Shown: positions 9,597-21,957 of the stretch, in pieces
How the letters are laid out: each line of letters opens with the position of its first letter
Position numbering within the stretch: position 1 is the first letter of the stretch
Assembly (NCBI GenBank): GCA_933228675.1
Contig: OW121742.1
Span: 110,915,242-110,979,241 of the forward strand
DNA: 64,000 nt
Reading direction: 5' to 3'
DNA from: Stomorhina lunata
Taxonomy: Eukaryota; Arthropoda; Insecta; Diptera; Rhiniidae
Notes under the pieces: model-generated
Database searches by the model: none
Told to the model about the DNA's origin: nothing
What the model saw: only the letters and a program-made list of their open reading frames with translations
Program-made: the position numbers and the translations under genes

Positions 9597-10661
9597 ATGG
9601 AGCAATACACAATTGAACAACGTGCCCAAATTGTTGAAATTTACTTTTCAAATCAACGGTCCATTGTGTTGACTCAGCGTGCATACCGTCGTCAATTTAA
9701 TGTGCGGGTTGCACCCTCTCAGTCGACAATAAACCGTCTGGTTGCAAATTTTCGAGAACAAGGAGCAGTAAGGAACCTTCCTGGTCCCGGCAGACACCGA
9801 ACTGTCCACACGGCTGACAATATTCAAGTGGTAGAGGAGAGTATTCGGGAGGATCCAGAAACATCAACCAGGAGACGTTCGTCACAACTGGGCCTCTCAA
9901 GAACGTCGCTGCAGCGAATTTTGCACACCATAGGATTGTTTCCATACAAAATTCAACTTGTCCAAGAATTGAAACCAACAGATTACCAGCAACGACTTGA
10001 CTATGCAATTTATTTCCAGCAAAAAGCACAAGAGAATCCAAATTTTATTCATAACTTAATAATGAGTGACGAAGCCCATTTTCAATTAAATGGGTTCGTT
10101 AACAAGCAAAACTGTAGGATATGGGCTACGGAAAACCCGAGAGTACTTCATCAACGACAATTGCACCCAGTTAAGTGTACCGTTTGGTGCGGTGTTTCTT
10201 CAGAAAGGATCATTGGCCCATTTTTTTTTGAAAATGAACAAGGTGTCGCCATTTCCGTCAATGGTGATCGATATCGGGCCATGTTGCAAAATTTTGTAAG
10301 GCCAGCCGTGGAAAACCATCCGCAAATATGGTTCCAACAGGATGGAGCCACAGCGCACACTGCGAGGGCCACAATGACTCTTTTACGCGACATCTTTGGT
10401 GAAAGAATAATTTCTCGTAACAGCAATTTTAATTGGCCTCCGCGGTCCCCGGATTTAACTGCTCCAAACTGTTTTCTTTGGGGCTATTTAAAAGGAAAAG
10501 TTTATGTTAATAAGCCTAGGACTATTGAGGAGTTAAAAACCAATATTCGAGAAGAAATTAACAACATACCACCGGAAGTTTTGGAAAATGTGTTGGAAAG
10601 AGCACATTTGTGCGAAGCAGAATATGGCCACCACTTGCGGGATATCATTTTTAATAACTAA
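9597..10661 (+). CDS. Mariner-like (DD41D) transposase with third catalytic Asp replaced by Asn
   Basis: A 354-residue uninterrupted frame; mariner transposases usually run about 330-360 residues. The N-terminus (about 1-110) is the paired-like helix-turn-helix DNA-binding region that recognises the TIRs. The catalytic region shows MSDEAHF with Asp158 and QQDGATAHTA with Asp249, followed by WPPRSPDLTAPNCFLWGY. The third acidic residue, expected 41 residues after Asp249 by comparison with the family at 57.5 kb (TPLDYFLW), is Asn291 (codon AAC, 10,467-10,469). A single G-to-A change from GAC would explain it. All three acids bind the metal ions needed for DNA cleavage, so this copy is predicted to bind but not cut. 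The ATG at 9,597 lies 111 bp inside the element and is the first plausible start. No frameshift or stop is present, consistent with a recent insertion. Confidence 0.9.
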   Translation: MEQYTIEQRAQIVEIYFSNQRSIVLTQRAYRRQFNVRVAPSQSTINRLVANFREQGAVRNLPGPGRHRTVHTADNIQVVEESIREDPETSTRRRSSQLGLSRTSLQRILHTIGLFPYKIQLVQELKPTDYQQRLDYAIYFQQKAQENPNFIHNLIMSDEAHFQLNGFVNKQNCRIWATENPRVLHQRQLHPVKCTVWCGVSSERIIGPFFFENEQGVAISVNGDRYRAMLQNFVRPAVENHPQIWFQQDGATAHTARATMTLLRDIFGERIISRNSNFNWPPRSPDLTAPNCFLWGYLKGKVYVNKPRTIEELKTNIREEINNIPPEVLENVLERAHLCEAEYGHHLRDIIFNN

Positions 10662-10726
10662 TCCAAAAATATTCCCCATAAATTTAATGTATTTAAAAAA
10701 AAAAATTAAAAAAATATCTCTTAAAT

Positions 10727-10775
10727 AAAAAGTTATAAGCAATTCACACCACTTCGGTCTTTCTGGGCCACCCTG
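10727..10775 (-). repeat. Right terminal inverted repeat of mariner family A
   Basis: Inverted copy of 9,486-9,534, ending GGTCTTTCTGGGCCACCCTG before the TA duplication. Confidence 0.9.
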
Positions 10776-10893
10776 TACTACTCCAAGGGGTAATCATGCG
10801 AGAAATCCCCCTGCTACGGCAGCTGGCACAAGGATTTTGGAGGTGCCTAATCTATGCAAGAACATCCTGATGAATGAAACCACAATAATTAAT

Positions 10894-12439
10894 AATTGGA
10901 ATAAATTGGAAGCCTAGTGCAATACATTTTCATATAAAGCTTTTTTAATAAACTAGAATTTACTGAAAATTATTCGAAAATCTTTACACTTCAATTACCT
11001 TTTAAAAGTTCAAGTTCTCCAAAATCTTGGGGAACAATTTAAAATTTTCCATTTTCCCAGCATCTCCGATTATAAAGCAGCCAAACGAAAAAAAAACACA
11101 CAAAAACACATTCACTGGCACAATGTACTCATGTACTCATGGCAGATTTAAAAGGCAAAGGCAATAGTACTCTAGTATAAATGGAATGAATCCTTTTTTG
11201 TTCGAGAGTGTATGTGAGAGATTTTTTGTTGATGTTTTTTCTTTTAGAATTTTCTCTGTGTTTAACACTACCGACATGAGTTTTATGATTTTTTTGCTTG
11301 TTTTGCTTCGTTTATGCAACACAAATACCGTTAGGATACCACTTCCGGCGCGCACAAAGTGAAATATAAGTGCATTTCTGCTTTTGTGTATGAGAGTTTG
11401 AAAGTGTGTGTATGAGTAGTTGGGTAAGTGTGTGTTTGTAGTTGTTAATATTTGTATGTATGTGTGTATGTTTAAGTTTAGAAGTATTTTAACGGTTTTT
11501 ATGTTAACGGAAAAATAGAGCGTATTAATTATGAATGTAAATGACACGAATGTTTAAACACACATACTCGTACATTAAACTTCACTATAAATCCTTTGTC
11601 GTGTTTTTTTGTTTGTTTTTGCAACTACACAAACTCCTTCTGCTAGTTTAATCCTTTAACTCAAACTTTTTTCTATTTTATATATAGAAATTAACAGAAG
11701 ACAGATAGTTTTTGTAGAACAATGACTGTCATACTAAAAGACACAAATTGTCTGACTAAAAGACAGACAGAGAGAAAGACGGACTGTCAATTAGGGAAAG
11801 CATTCATACATTTCAATTACTAAGAACAATTCCACAAAAAAAAAAATTAAAGTAAATTTTTTTTATCAATTTAAAATTTTCTTATAATTATTTTTATCAA
11901 AAACTTTTTTGGATAAATGAAACCTTTATATTTTAAATATAAATTATTTTTTTTTTTTGGCAAAATTTCTTTTATATTAAAAAAATATCTCTTGATTTAT
12001 TTTTTCATTTAACAAAATTTTCTTTCTTTTTCAAAAACAAAACAATTTTTCTTAAATTTTTCTTTTATCCGTTTCGTTCAGAATCAACGTTTTACACGCG
12101 TTCGCTATCAGCGAAACACTGACCATAATTTTTGACATAAAATTTTCAAATAGGAAAATCTGTTATTATTTTTCTCCATTTACCACTTTGTTTCACTCTC
12201 TCACACACACACAAACACTCTCTCGCTCTCTCTTTTTCTCACAGAAACCAATTCCATTGGTTCCATTCAAAACCAGGAACTTGTTGAAAATTATTAATGA
12301 AAATGTAACAACAAGTGGCGTTTGTTTGGTGCACGCATGCAACAATTATGTGTTAATAGTTTGAGGGTGTTTGAAGGCTAGCCTCAAACATGTTGGAAGA
12401 AAAAAAGAGTTGCCAGAATCTGTAAATATGTTTGGTATG
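10894..12439. other. Unannotated AT-rich spacer
   Basis: No supported gene. It contains (GT)n-like stretches around 11,400-11,475 and CA/CT-rich sequence at 12,195-12,245. The 136-codon minus-strand frame at 11,137-11,547 is low-complexity and matches no family I know. Confidence 0.5.
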
Positions 12440-15400
12440 ACAGAAAAATTTAAGAATTTTTCGTTATAAAAATCGTTATAAAAAAAATTGTTCATAATAC
12501 AATTTTTTTTAACAAAAAATTTTCTATTAACAAATTTTTTTAACAAAAAGGTTTGGAATTTGACGAAAAATTTTCCATAGAAAAAATTTTCTATAAAAAT
12601 TTTTCGTTAAAAAAGAAAATTTTATTTAACGAAAAATTTTCTATAGGAAAAATTTTTTTAACGAAAAAATTTCTATAGAAAAATTTTTTAAACCAAAAAA
12701 TTTCTATAGAAAAATTTTTTAACGAAAAATTTTTTTAACCAAAAAAAATTTCTATAGAAAAATTTTTTCTATAGGAAATTTTTTTTAACGAAATATTTTG
12801 TACAAAAAGTTTTAATAACAACAAATTTTCTGAAGAAAAATTTTGTTAACAAAAAATTTTCTATAAAAATTTTTAACAAAAAAATTTTTATAGAAAAATT
12901 TTGATAACAAGAAATTTTTATAACAAAAATTTTCTATAGGAACATTTTTATAACGACAAATTTTTTTAACAAAAAATTTTTAAAAAATTTTCTGTAGAAA
13001 CATTTTTTCAACAAAAAATTTTCTGCAGAAAAATTTTTATAACAAAAAATTTTCAATAGAAAAATTTTGATAACAAAATATTATCTATAAAATTTTTATC
13101 TTAAAACAAAAGATTTCTTTGGCAATTTTTTTTTTTACGAAAAATTTCCTACAGAAAAATTTTTTTAATCAAAAATTTTCTATAGAAAAATTTTTTAACG
13201 AAAAATTTTTTTTAATAAAAACTTTGAAAAATTTTTTAACAAGAAATTTTCTCCAGAAAAATTTTTATAACAAAAAATTTCCTACAGAAAAATTTTTATA
13301 GCCAACAATTTCTATAGAAAATTAAAAATTTTTATAACAAAAAATTTTCTATAGAGAAATTTCTATAAAAATTTCTATTTCTATAAATTTTTTATCGAAA
13401 AATTTAAAAAAAAATTTCTGTAGAAAACGAAATATTTTAACAACAAAAAGTTTTTCTATAGAGAATTTTTATTAAAACAATTTTTTTAAAGAATATTTTC
13501 GTTAAAAAAATTTTTCTAAAGAAAAATTTTCGTTAAAAAATATTTCTACAGACATTTTTACTTAAACAAAATTTCTGAAGAAAATTAAAAAAAAATCTGT
13601 TAAAAAAATTTTCTATAGAAAATCTTTCAATAAAAAAATTTTTCTATAGAAAATTTTTCGTTAAAAAAATTTTTCTATAGAAAATTTTTCGTTAAAAAAA
13701 TTTTTTCATAGAAAATTTTTCGTTAAAAAATTTTTCAATTGAAAATTTTCTATAGAAAATTTTTCGTTAAAAAAATTTTTCGGTAAAAAGTATTTTCTAT
13801 AGAAAATTTTTCGTTAAAAAAATTTTTCTGTAGAAAATTTTTTGTTATCAAAAATTTTTCTATAGAAAATTTTTCATTAAAAAAATTTTTCGTTAAAAAA
13901 ATTTTTCAATAGAAAATTTTTCGTTAAAAAAAATTTTCTATAGAAAATTTTTCGTTAAAAAAAATTTTCTATAGAAAATTTTTCGTTAAAAAAAAATTTT
14001 CTATAGAAAATTTTTCGTTAAAAAAAATTTTCTATAGAAAATTTTTCGTTAAAAAAAATTTTCTATAGAAAATTTTTCGTTAAAAAAAATTTTCTATAGA
14101 AAATTTTTCGTTAAAAAAAATTTTCTATAGAAAATTTTTCGTTAAAAAAAATTTTCTATAGAAAATTTTTCGTTAAAAAAAATTTTCTATAGAAAATTTT
14201 TCGTTAAAAAAAATTTTCTATAGAAAATTTTTCGTTAAAAAAAATTTTCTATAGAAAATTTTTCGTTAAAAAAAATTTTCTATAGAAAAATTTTTTTTTA
14301 ACGTTAAAAAAAATTTTCTAGAGAAAATTTTTTTATTAAAAAAATTTTTCAATAGAAAATTTTTCGTTAAAAAAAATTTTCTATAGAAAATTTTTCGTTA
14401 AAAAAATTTCTATAGAAAATTTTTCGTTAAAAAAAATTTTCTATAGAAAATTTTTCGTTAAAAAAAATTTTCTATAGAAAATTTTTCGTTAAAAAAAATT
14501 TTCTATAGAAAATTTTTCGTTAAAAAAAATTTTCTATAGAAAATTTTTCGTTAAAAAAAATTTTCTATAGAAAATTTTTCGTTAAAAAAAATTTTCTATA
14601 GAAAATTTTTCGTTAAAAAAAATGTTCTATAGAAAATTTTTCGTTAAAAAAATTTTCTATAGAAAATTTTTCGGAAAGAAATTTCTTTATATAAAATTTT
14701 TTGTTATCAAAAACTTTTCTATAGAAAATTTTTTGTTATCAAAAATTTTTCTATAGAAAATTTTTTGTTGTCAAAAATTTTTCTATAGAAAATTTTTTGT
14801 TGTCAAAAATTTTTCTATAGAAAATTTTTTGTTATCAAAAATTTTTCTATAGAAAATTTTTTGTATAGAAAATTTTTCGTTAAAAAAAATTTTCTATAGA
14901 AAATTTTTCGTTAAAAAAAATTTTCTATAGAAAATTTTTCGTTAAAAAAAATTTTCTATAGAAAATTTTTCGTTAAAAAACATTTTCTATAGAAAATTTT
15001 TCGTTAAAAAAAATTTTCTATAGAAAATTTTTCGTTAAAAAAAATTTTCTATAGAAAATTTTTCGTTAAAAAAAAATGTTCTATAGAAAATTTTTCGTTA
15101 AAAAAATTTTCTATAGAAAATTTTTCGTTAAAAAAATTTTCTATAGAAAATTTTTCGGAAAGAAATTTCTTTATATAAAATTTTTTGTTATCAAAAACTT
15201 TTCTATAGAAAATTTTTTGTTATCAAAAATTTTTCTATAGAAAATTTTTTGTTGTCAAAAATTTTTCTATAGAAAATTTTTTGTTGTCAAAAATTTTTCT
15301 ATAGAAAATTTTTTGTTGTCAAAAATTTTTCTATAGAAAATTTTTTGTTGTCAAAAATTTTTCTATAGAAAATTTTTTGTTATCAAAAATTTTTCTATAG

Positions 15401-15620
15401 AAAATTTTTTGTCATCAAAAATTTTTCTATAGAGAAATTTTTGTTGTCAAAAATTTTTCTAAAGAAAATTTGTTATAAAAATTATTATATAGAACATTTT
15501 TTGTTATCAAAAATTTTTCTATAGAAAATTTTTTGTTATCAAAAATTTTTCTATACAAAATTTTTTGTTATCAAAAATTTTTCTGTATAAAATTTTTTGT
15601 TATTAAAAATTTGGATTTTT
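12440..15620. repeat. AT-rich palindromic 31-32 bp satellite array I
   Basis: The array is degenerate from 12,440 to about 13,600 and homogeneous from there to 15,620. The 31-bp unit is made of TTTTCTATAGAAAATTTTT, centred on the palindrome CTATAG, followed by CGTTAAAAAAAA. A second 32-bp subtype replaces the second half with GTTATCAAAAA or GTTGTCAAAAA (about 14,700-14,870 and 15,180-15,600). Several hundred bases are duplicated as a higher-order block (see findings). All long open frames here are low-complexity shadows. Confidence 0.95.
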
Positions 15621-16879
15621 TTTTGCATTTTGTAAAAGAACTCCCCCACTGTGCAACAATTTCAAAGAATAAAACTCTTAATTTTTTTTTTGTTAAATTT
15701 TATTTTAAATATTTTTATTTAAATATATTTAATATTTATTACACATTTATACACAAATATACATTAAATTTTTTGTTTATTACAATATAATAGAGAAAAA
15801 TATATATACAATATTTTATTATTTTTGTAGACATAAGATTATTTATTTTTATATTTTTATTAATTTAATAATTTATTTTGTAAATAAATTAAAAATATTT
15901 TATTTATATGATTAACAATTTTATTTATTTTAGTATTTATTTGATTTGATTCCTTTGAATATATTTTTTGGTAATAATTTAAGTTTTTTTTAGAAAAATT
16001 TGGAAAAAAATAAGAAAAGAAATGTATTTTTTATAAAGTGCCATAAGGCAACGTTTGTTATTTTTTTTTCGTAAAATAGGAATTCGAAAAATTTCTTTTA
16101 TGTTTTTGAACATTTGTTTTTTGATTTTTTTTTAACTTTTGGAAAATATTTAAACAAAAATGAAAATTTTTATAAATTTTAGAAAAATTATTATATTTTA
16201 TAAATACTTTTTTATTATTTTATAAATTGGACTTTAAGTTTTTATTTTCGTTAAATTTGTTTACAATAAAAATAGTTTCAAAATAGTTTTTTAATAATAA
16301 TTAGGACACATTTTTATAAAGTTTAATAATTTTTTTAATAATTTTCTTCAGTTGTTGTTGTTTTAATTAAATTCCCTTAAAATGTCATTTTAGTTTTTTA
16401 TTAAAATAGTTTCGTTTTTTTGGTTTCTTTAAATTAAGTTTTTGCTTAAAAGTAAAATTTGTAGGTAAAAGTTTTAGTTTTTTATTAAAATAATAAAGTT
16501 CAGTTTTAGGTTATGTTGAATATTTTCTTTAAATCTTTTAAATTTATATCATAAACAATTTTTTTTAATTTTATTTCAAATATTTTTTTTAATACTTTTC
16601 TGTTTAAATTACATTATTTTCAATTTTTTTTGTTAATATATTTATTATGATATAACATGTATACGGTTTTGTCTGAAATTTGTTTAACATTTATTTTAAT
16701 TTTGTTATTTATTTATAAATTTTATCATATACTTTCAATATTTAAGCGTAATTTGGTAAAAATTTCAAAAATAACAACAAATACAAAATAAAAAAAAAAA
16801 AAAAAAAATTTTACAAAATAAAAAAATAGACTTTGGTTCATTTCCTAAAAAAAAACAAACTATACAAAAATTTTTTTCT
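15621..16879. other. AT-rich spacer between arrays I and II
   Basis: Very AT-rich, non-periodic sequence with homopolymer A and T runs (for example an A run near 16,790-16,808). No gene or recognisable element. Confidence 0.6.
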
Positions 16880-19800
16880 TAAAAAAATTATTCTATAGAA
16901 AATTTTTTTTCACAAAAATTTTTAATAAAAAAATTTTCTATAGAAAATTTTTTTAACGAAAAATTTTCTAGAGAAAAATTTTTTTAAGGAAATTTTTTCT
17001 ACAGAAAATTTTTTTTAAAGAAAAAATTTCTATAGAAAAATTTTTTTAAAGAAATTTTTTTTTAACGAAAAATTTTCTATAGAAAATTTTTTTTTAACGA
17101 AAAATTTTCTATAGAAAAAAATTTTTTATCGAAAAATTTTCTATAGAAAAACATTTTTTATCGAAAAAATTTTTGATAACCAAAAATTTTCTATAGAAAA
17201 ATTTTCGTTAAACAAAATTTTTCTATAGAAAAATTTTCGTTAAACAAAATTTTTCTATAGAAAAATTTTCGTTAAACAAAATTTTTCTATAGAAAAATTT
17301 TCGTTAAACAAAATTTTTCTATAGAAAAATTTTCGTTAAACAAAATTTTTCTATAGAAAAATTTTCGTTAAACAAAATTTTTCTATAGAAAAATTTTCGT
17401 TAAACAAAATTTTTCTATAGAAAAATTTTCGTTAAACAAAATTTTTCTATAGAAAAATTTTCGTTAAACAAAATTTTTCTATAGAAAAATTTTCGTTAAA
17501 CAAAATTTTTCTATAGAAAAATTTTCGTTAAACAAAATTTTTCTATAGAAAAATTTTCGTTAAACAAAATTTTTCTATAGAAAAATTTTCGTTAAACAAA
17601 ATTTTTCTATAGAAAAATTTTCGTTAAACAAAATTTTTCTATAGAAAAATTTTCGTTAAACAAAATTTTTCTATAGAAAAATTTTCGTTAAACAAAATTT
17701 TTCTATAGAAAAATTTTCGTTAAACAAAATTTTTCTATAGAAAAATTTTCGTTAAACAAAATTTTTCTATAGAAAAATTTTCGTTAAACAAAATTTTTCT
17801 ATAGAAAAATTTTCGTTAAACAAAATTTTTCTATAGAAAAATTTTCGTTAAACAAAATTTTTCTATAGAAAAATTTTCGTTAAACAAAATTTTTCTATAG
17901 AAAAATTTTCGTTAAACAAAATTTTTCTATAGAAAAATTTTCGTTAAACAAAATTTTTCTATAGAAAAATTTTCGTTAAACAAAATTTTTCTATAGAAAA
18001 ATTTTCGTTAAACAAAATTTTTCTATAGAAAAATTTTCGTTAAACAAAATTTTTCTATAGAAAAATTTTCGTTAAACAAAATTTTTCTATAGAAAAATTT
18101 TCGTTAAACAAAATTTTTCTATAGAAAAATTTTCGTTAAACAAAATTTTTCTATAGAAAAATTTTCGTTAAACAAAATTTTTCTATAGAAACATTTTCGT
18201 TAAACAAAATTTTTCTATAGAAAAATCTTCGTTAAACAAAATTTTTCTATAGAAAAATGTTCGTTAAACAAAATTTTTCTATAGAAAAATTTTCGTTAAA
18301 CAAAATTTTTCTATAGAAAAATTTTCGTTAAACAAAATTTTTCTATAGAAAAATTTTCGTTAAACAAAATTTTTCTATAGAAAAATTTTCGTTAAACAAA
18401 ATTTTTCTATAGAAAAATTTTCGTTAAACAAAATTTTTCTATAGAAAAATTTTCGTTAAACAAAATTTTTCTATAGAAAAATTTTCGTTAAACAAAATTT
18501 TTCTATAGAAAAATTTTCGTTAAACAAAATTTTTCTATAGAAAAATTTTCGTTAAACAAAATTTTTCTATAGAAAAATTTTCGTTAAACAAAATTTTTCT
18601 ATAGAAAAATTTTCGTTAAACAAAATTTTTCTATAGAAAAATTTTCGTTAAACAAAATTTTTCTATAGAAAAATTTTCGTTAAACAAAATTTGTCTATAG
18701 AAAAATTTTCGTTAAACAAAATTTTTCTATAGAAAAATTTTCGTTAAACAAAATTTTTCTATAGAAAAATTTTCGTTAAACAAAATTTTTCTATAGAAAA
18801 ATTTTCGTTAAACAAAATTTTTCTATAGAAAAATTTTCGTTAAACAAAATTTTTCTATAGAAAAATTTTCGTTAAACAAAATTTTTCTATAGAAAAATTT
18901 TCGTTAAACAAAATTTTTCTATAGAAAAATTTTCGTTAAACAAAATTTTTCTATAGAAAAATTTTCGTTAAACAAAATTTTTCTATAGAAAAATTTTCGT
19001 TAAACAAAATTTTTCTATAGAAAAATTTTCGTTAAACAAAATTTTTCTATAGAAAAATTTTCGTTAAACAAAATTTTTCTATAGAAAAATTTTCGTTAAA
19101 CAAAATTTTTCTGTAGAAAAATTTTCGTTAAACAAAATTTTTCTATAGAAAAATTTTCGTTAAACAAAATTTTTCTATAGAAAAATTTTCGTTAAACAAA
19201 ATTTTTCTATAGAAAAATTTTCGTTAAACAAAATTTTTCTATAGAAAAATTTTCGTTAAACAAAATTTTTCTATAGAAAAATTTTCGTTAAACAAAATTT
19301 TTCTATAGAAAAATTTTCGTTAAACAAAATTTTTCTATAGAAAAATTTTCGTTAAACAAAATTTTTCTATAGAAAAATTTTTGTTAAACAAAATTTTTCT
19401 ATAGAAAAATTTTCGTTAATTTTCGTTTAACAAAATTTTTCTATAGAAAAATTTTCGTTAAACAAAATTTTTCTATAGAAAATTTTTCGTTAAAAAATTT
19501 TTCTATAGAAAATGTTTCTTAAAAAAAAATTTTCTATAGAAAATTTTTCGTTAAAAAATTTTTGTATAGAAAATTTTTCTTTAAAAAAATTTTTGTATAG
19601 AAAATTTTTCTTTAAAAAAATTTTTCTATAGAAAATTTTTCTTTAAAAAATTTTTCTTTAGAAAATATTTCATTAAACTAAATTTTTCTATAGAAAAATT
19701 TTCATTAAAAAAATTTTAGAAACATTGTCGTTAAAGCAATTTTTCTATAGAAAATTTTTCATTAAAAACATTTTCCATTAAAAATTTTTTATAGAAAATT

Positions 19801-20230
19801 TTTCTCTAAAAAATTTTTTCTATGGAAAACTTTTCGTTAAAAAATGTTTCTATAGAAAACTTTTCGTTAAAAAAAATGTTCGTTAAACAAAATTTTTCGT
19901 TAAAAAAATTGTTCTATAGAAAATTTTTCGTTGAAAAAAATTTTTATAGAAATATTTTAATGAAACAATTTTTTTTATAGCAAAATTTTTGTTAAAAAAT
20001 TTTTCTATGGAAAATTTTTTGTTAAAAAATTTTTCTATGGAAAATTTTTCGTTATAGAAAATTTTTCCATAGAAAATTTTTCGCTTAAAAAATTTTTCTA
20101 TAGAAAATTTTTCGTTAAATAAATTTTTCTATAGAAAATTTTTCGTTAAAAAAATTTTTCTATAGAAAATTTTTCCTTAAAAAATTTTTCGTTAAAAAAA
20201 TTTTTCTTTAGAAAATTTGTATAGCATTTT
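16880..20230. repeat. AT-rich palindromic 32-bp satellite array II
   Basis: The core, 17,190-19,480, is about 71 copies of an exactly 32-bp unit made of AATTTTTCTATAGAAAAATT plus TTCGTTAAACAA (phase checked at 17,206, 17,238 and 17,270). Only a handful of single-base variants occur in the core (near 18,191, 18,227, 18,258, 18,693, 19,113, 19,381). Both edges decay into degenerate units. It shares the CTATAG half with array I but has a different second half. Confidence 0.95.
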
Positions 20231-21733
20231 TTAAAAAATTTTTTAAATTAATTTTAACAAAATATACTTAAAAATTAAAAATGTGGTTAAAAATCTATTA
20301 AAAAAAATTTAATTAATCTTTGTTTTTGAAACCTTTTTTTTTGTATTGTATAAAAAAAAAAATCATATTAAAATATATTTTCAAAATATTTTCTTATTAT
20401 AATTTTAATTTTTTTTGCTTGCTTTATCTCTGTTTTGTGAATACCCTTAATAATTTTTTCATAATAATATTTCTTTAATTTGTAATTACCTAAAATAGAT
20501 ATTTTTGGTTATTTTAGTTTATTTTAATAAATTTATAATTTCTTATAATTTAATAAAACTTTTGTTAAAATATTTGATTTTTGGTGTATTTTCTATAAAT
20601 TTTGTATCGATTTTTGCTATTTTCAAAAATATTCAGCTTAAGAAAAGGACGTTAGTTTTATTTAAGTTAAAAAGGAACTTTTTTGTTATGTAAAATTAGT
20701 TATAAGAAATTTTTACTATTTTGTCTAAGGACAAATATTCAAATTAATTTTGATTGGAAATAGTTAGTATAACCTTTAGCTCCAGAAATGATGGATATAA
20801 TTTATGGTTTATGTCCTAGATATCTTATTTCCATGTATAAATTTAAACTTTAGATTCTAAAGCAAATCCTTTTAAATATTCTTTTGGATCATTTCATTCC
20901 GTTTAGAAAAATCTTTGAAAAGTACCCATGTAGTCTAATAGGGATGATCATATTATTAATGGTTTATGTCCTTGCTATCTAGTTTCATGGCATAGCCAAA
21001 AGATTTTTGTTAAATCTTTATAATCTAACTAAAAAAAATTTTGAAATTTTCCGGTAATAGTTATGAGAGAAAGAAGACAGTATCAAAGATAAAAAATATT
21101 TTCAAATTGGGTTTATGTCTTTGATATATATAGTCTCCTGTCTTTGTATAGTCATAAATCTCAGTTTCTTTAATTCGGACTTCTGGCAAATTGTTTTGTA
21201 AAATCATCTTTAAAGCCTTTGAAAATCATCTTTAAAGACCTTTAGAAGAATTTAAGGGTTGTTATGATCATAATATATGTAAAATGGAATCATTATGGTT
21301 TAAGTATTTGCTATTGTAATTTCATATAAGCAAATACATTAACCTCGGGAGTCACCAAATGTTGTTCTTATTAGAAATTTGATACCTTGGAAATATTCCC
21401 CGTAGTATTAGCATCCAATTCCAAAAATCCTAAGTCTTTGCTAGGTTCCCTTAGTCCTTTTGAATTAAGCGAAGGCATTAATGTATATCACTATTAGGGA
21501 TTTTTTTTTATTCTATGTTTTTCCCTGTGTTAATATTTTATAATGGGGGAAAAAAATGAAATTTCCCTTGAATCTTACTTTTAAAAAAGTGAATTTGCGT
21601 TATTTTTTTGTAATATAGACTCATTGTTAAAGCATTTTGTTCTAAGGCCAATTTTATTTATTTTACATCGACAGCGCGCTGCGGCTCAGAATCAATTTTT
21701 ATTGGCCAGAACCTATAACTTGCATGAGATAGA
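20231..21733. other. Unannotated AT-rich region
   Basis: Non-periodic, no supported gene. Loosely similar phrases recur (TTTATGGTTTATGTCC at about 20,800 and TTAATGGTTTATGTCC at about 20,955), suggesting an old, decayed repeat. Confidence 0.45.
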
Positions 21734-21957
21734 TTCTTAAAATTTTTCTGCCATCAGAAAGAAAACATATCAAAACTAAAGTAGCCGCAAGATAATGTCA
21801 AAATATTCTCAATAGTAGGCGTGGCATGATGCCAAAGGCAAAGAATTTTTATGCCATCAGAAAGGAAACATATCCAAACAAAGGTAGCCGAAAAATGTTG
21901 TCAACATATTCGAAATAGTAGGCGTGGCATGATGCCAAAGGCAAAGAATTTAAGTTA
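21734..21957. repeat. ~110-bp tandem duplication
   Basis: Two adjacent copies each contain GCCATCAGAAAG.AAACATAT and GTAGGCGTGGCATGATGCCA, followed by AAGGCAAAGAATTT; they end near 21,850 and 21,955. Divergence of around 10-15% by eye. Noncoding. Confidence 0.75.

Larger units (their letters stand above)
9484..10777 (+). mobile_element. DD41D mariner-like transposon (family A), complete with TIRs and TA duplication
   Basis: The element runs from 9,486 to 10,775 (1,290 bp) and is flanked by TA at 9,484-9,485 and 10,776-10,777. The inverted repeats extend about 49 bp (starting CAGGGTGGCCCAGAAAGACC) with a single mismatch seen, which suggests a fairly young insertion. It carries one intact transposase frame and is inserted inside the 545-bp RTE-tailed element. 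The transposase has a catalytic-site substitution. Confidence 0.93.
9031..10893 (-). mobile_element. 545-bp non-autonomous element with RTE-like 3' tail, split by a mariner
   Basis: Read on the minus strand it begins GGTTTCATTCATCAGGATGT at 10,881 and ends CCACTGGGAGTCAAGGATAA, CAG(AAG)n at 9,043. It is bounded by a perfect 12-bp duplication ACAATAATTAAT at 9,031-9,042 and 10,882-10,893. Removing the 1,290-bp mariner plus one TA duplication leaves about 545 bp with no open frame. Only its 3' end matches the RTE-like element, so it probably borrows the RTE machinery through its tail. No clear RNA polymerase III boxes were found, so I do not call it a tRNA-SINE. Confidence 0.7.

Noticed and set aside
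12440..20230. CRISPR-like appearance of 31-32 bp repeats
   Set aside because: Units are directly abutting with no unique spacers, there are no cas genes, and the DNA is from a fly.
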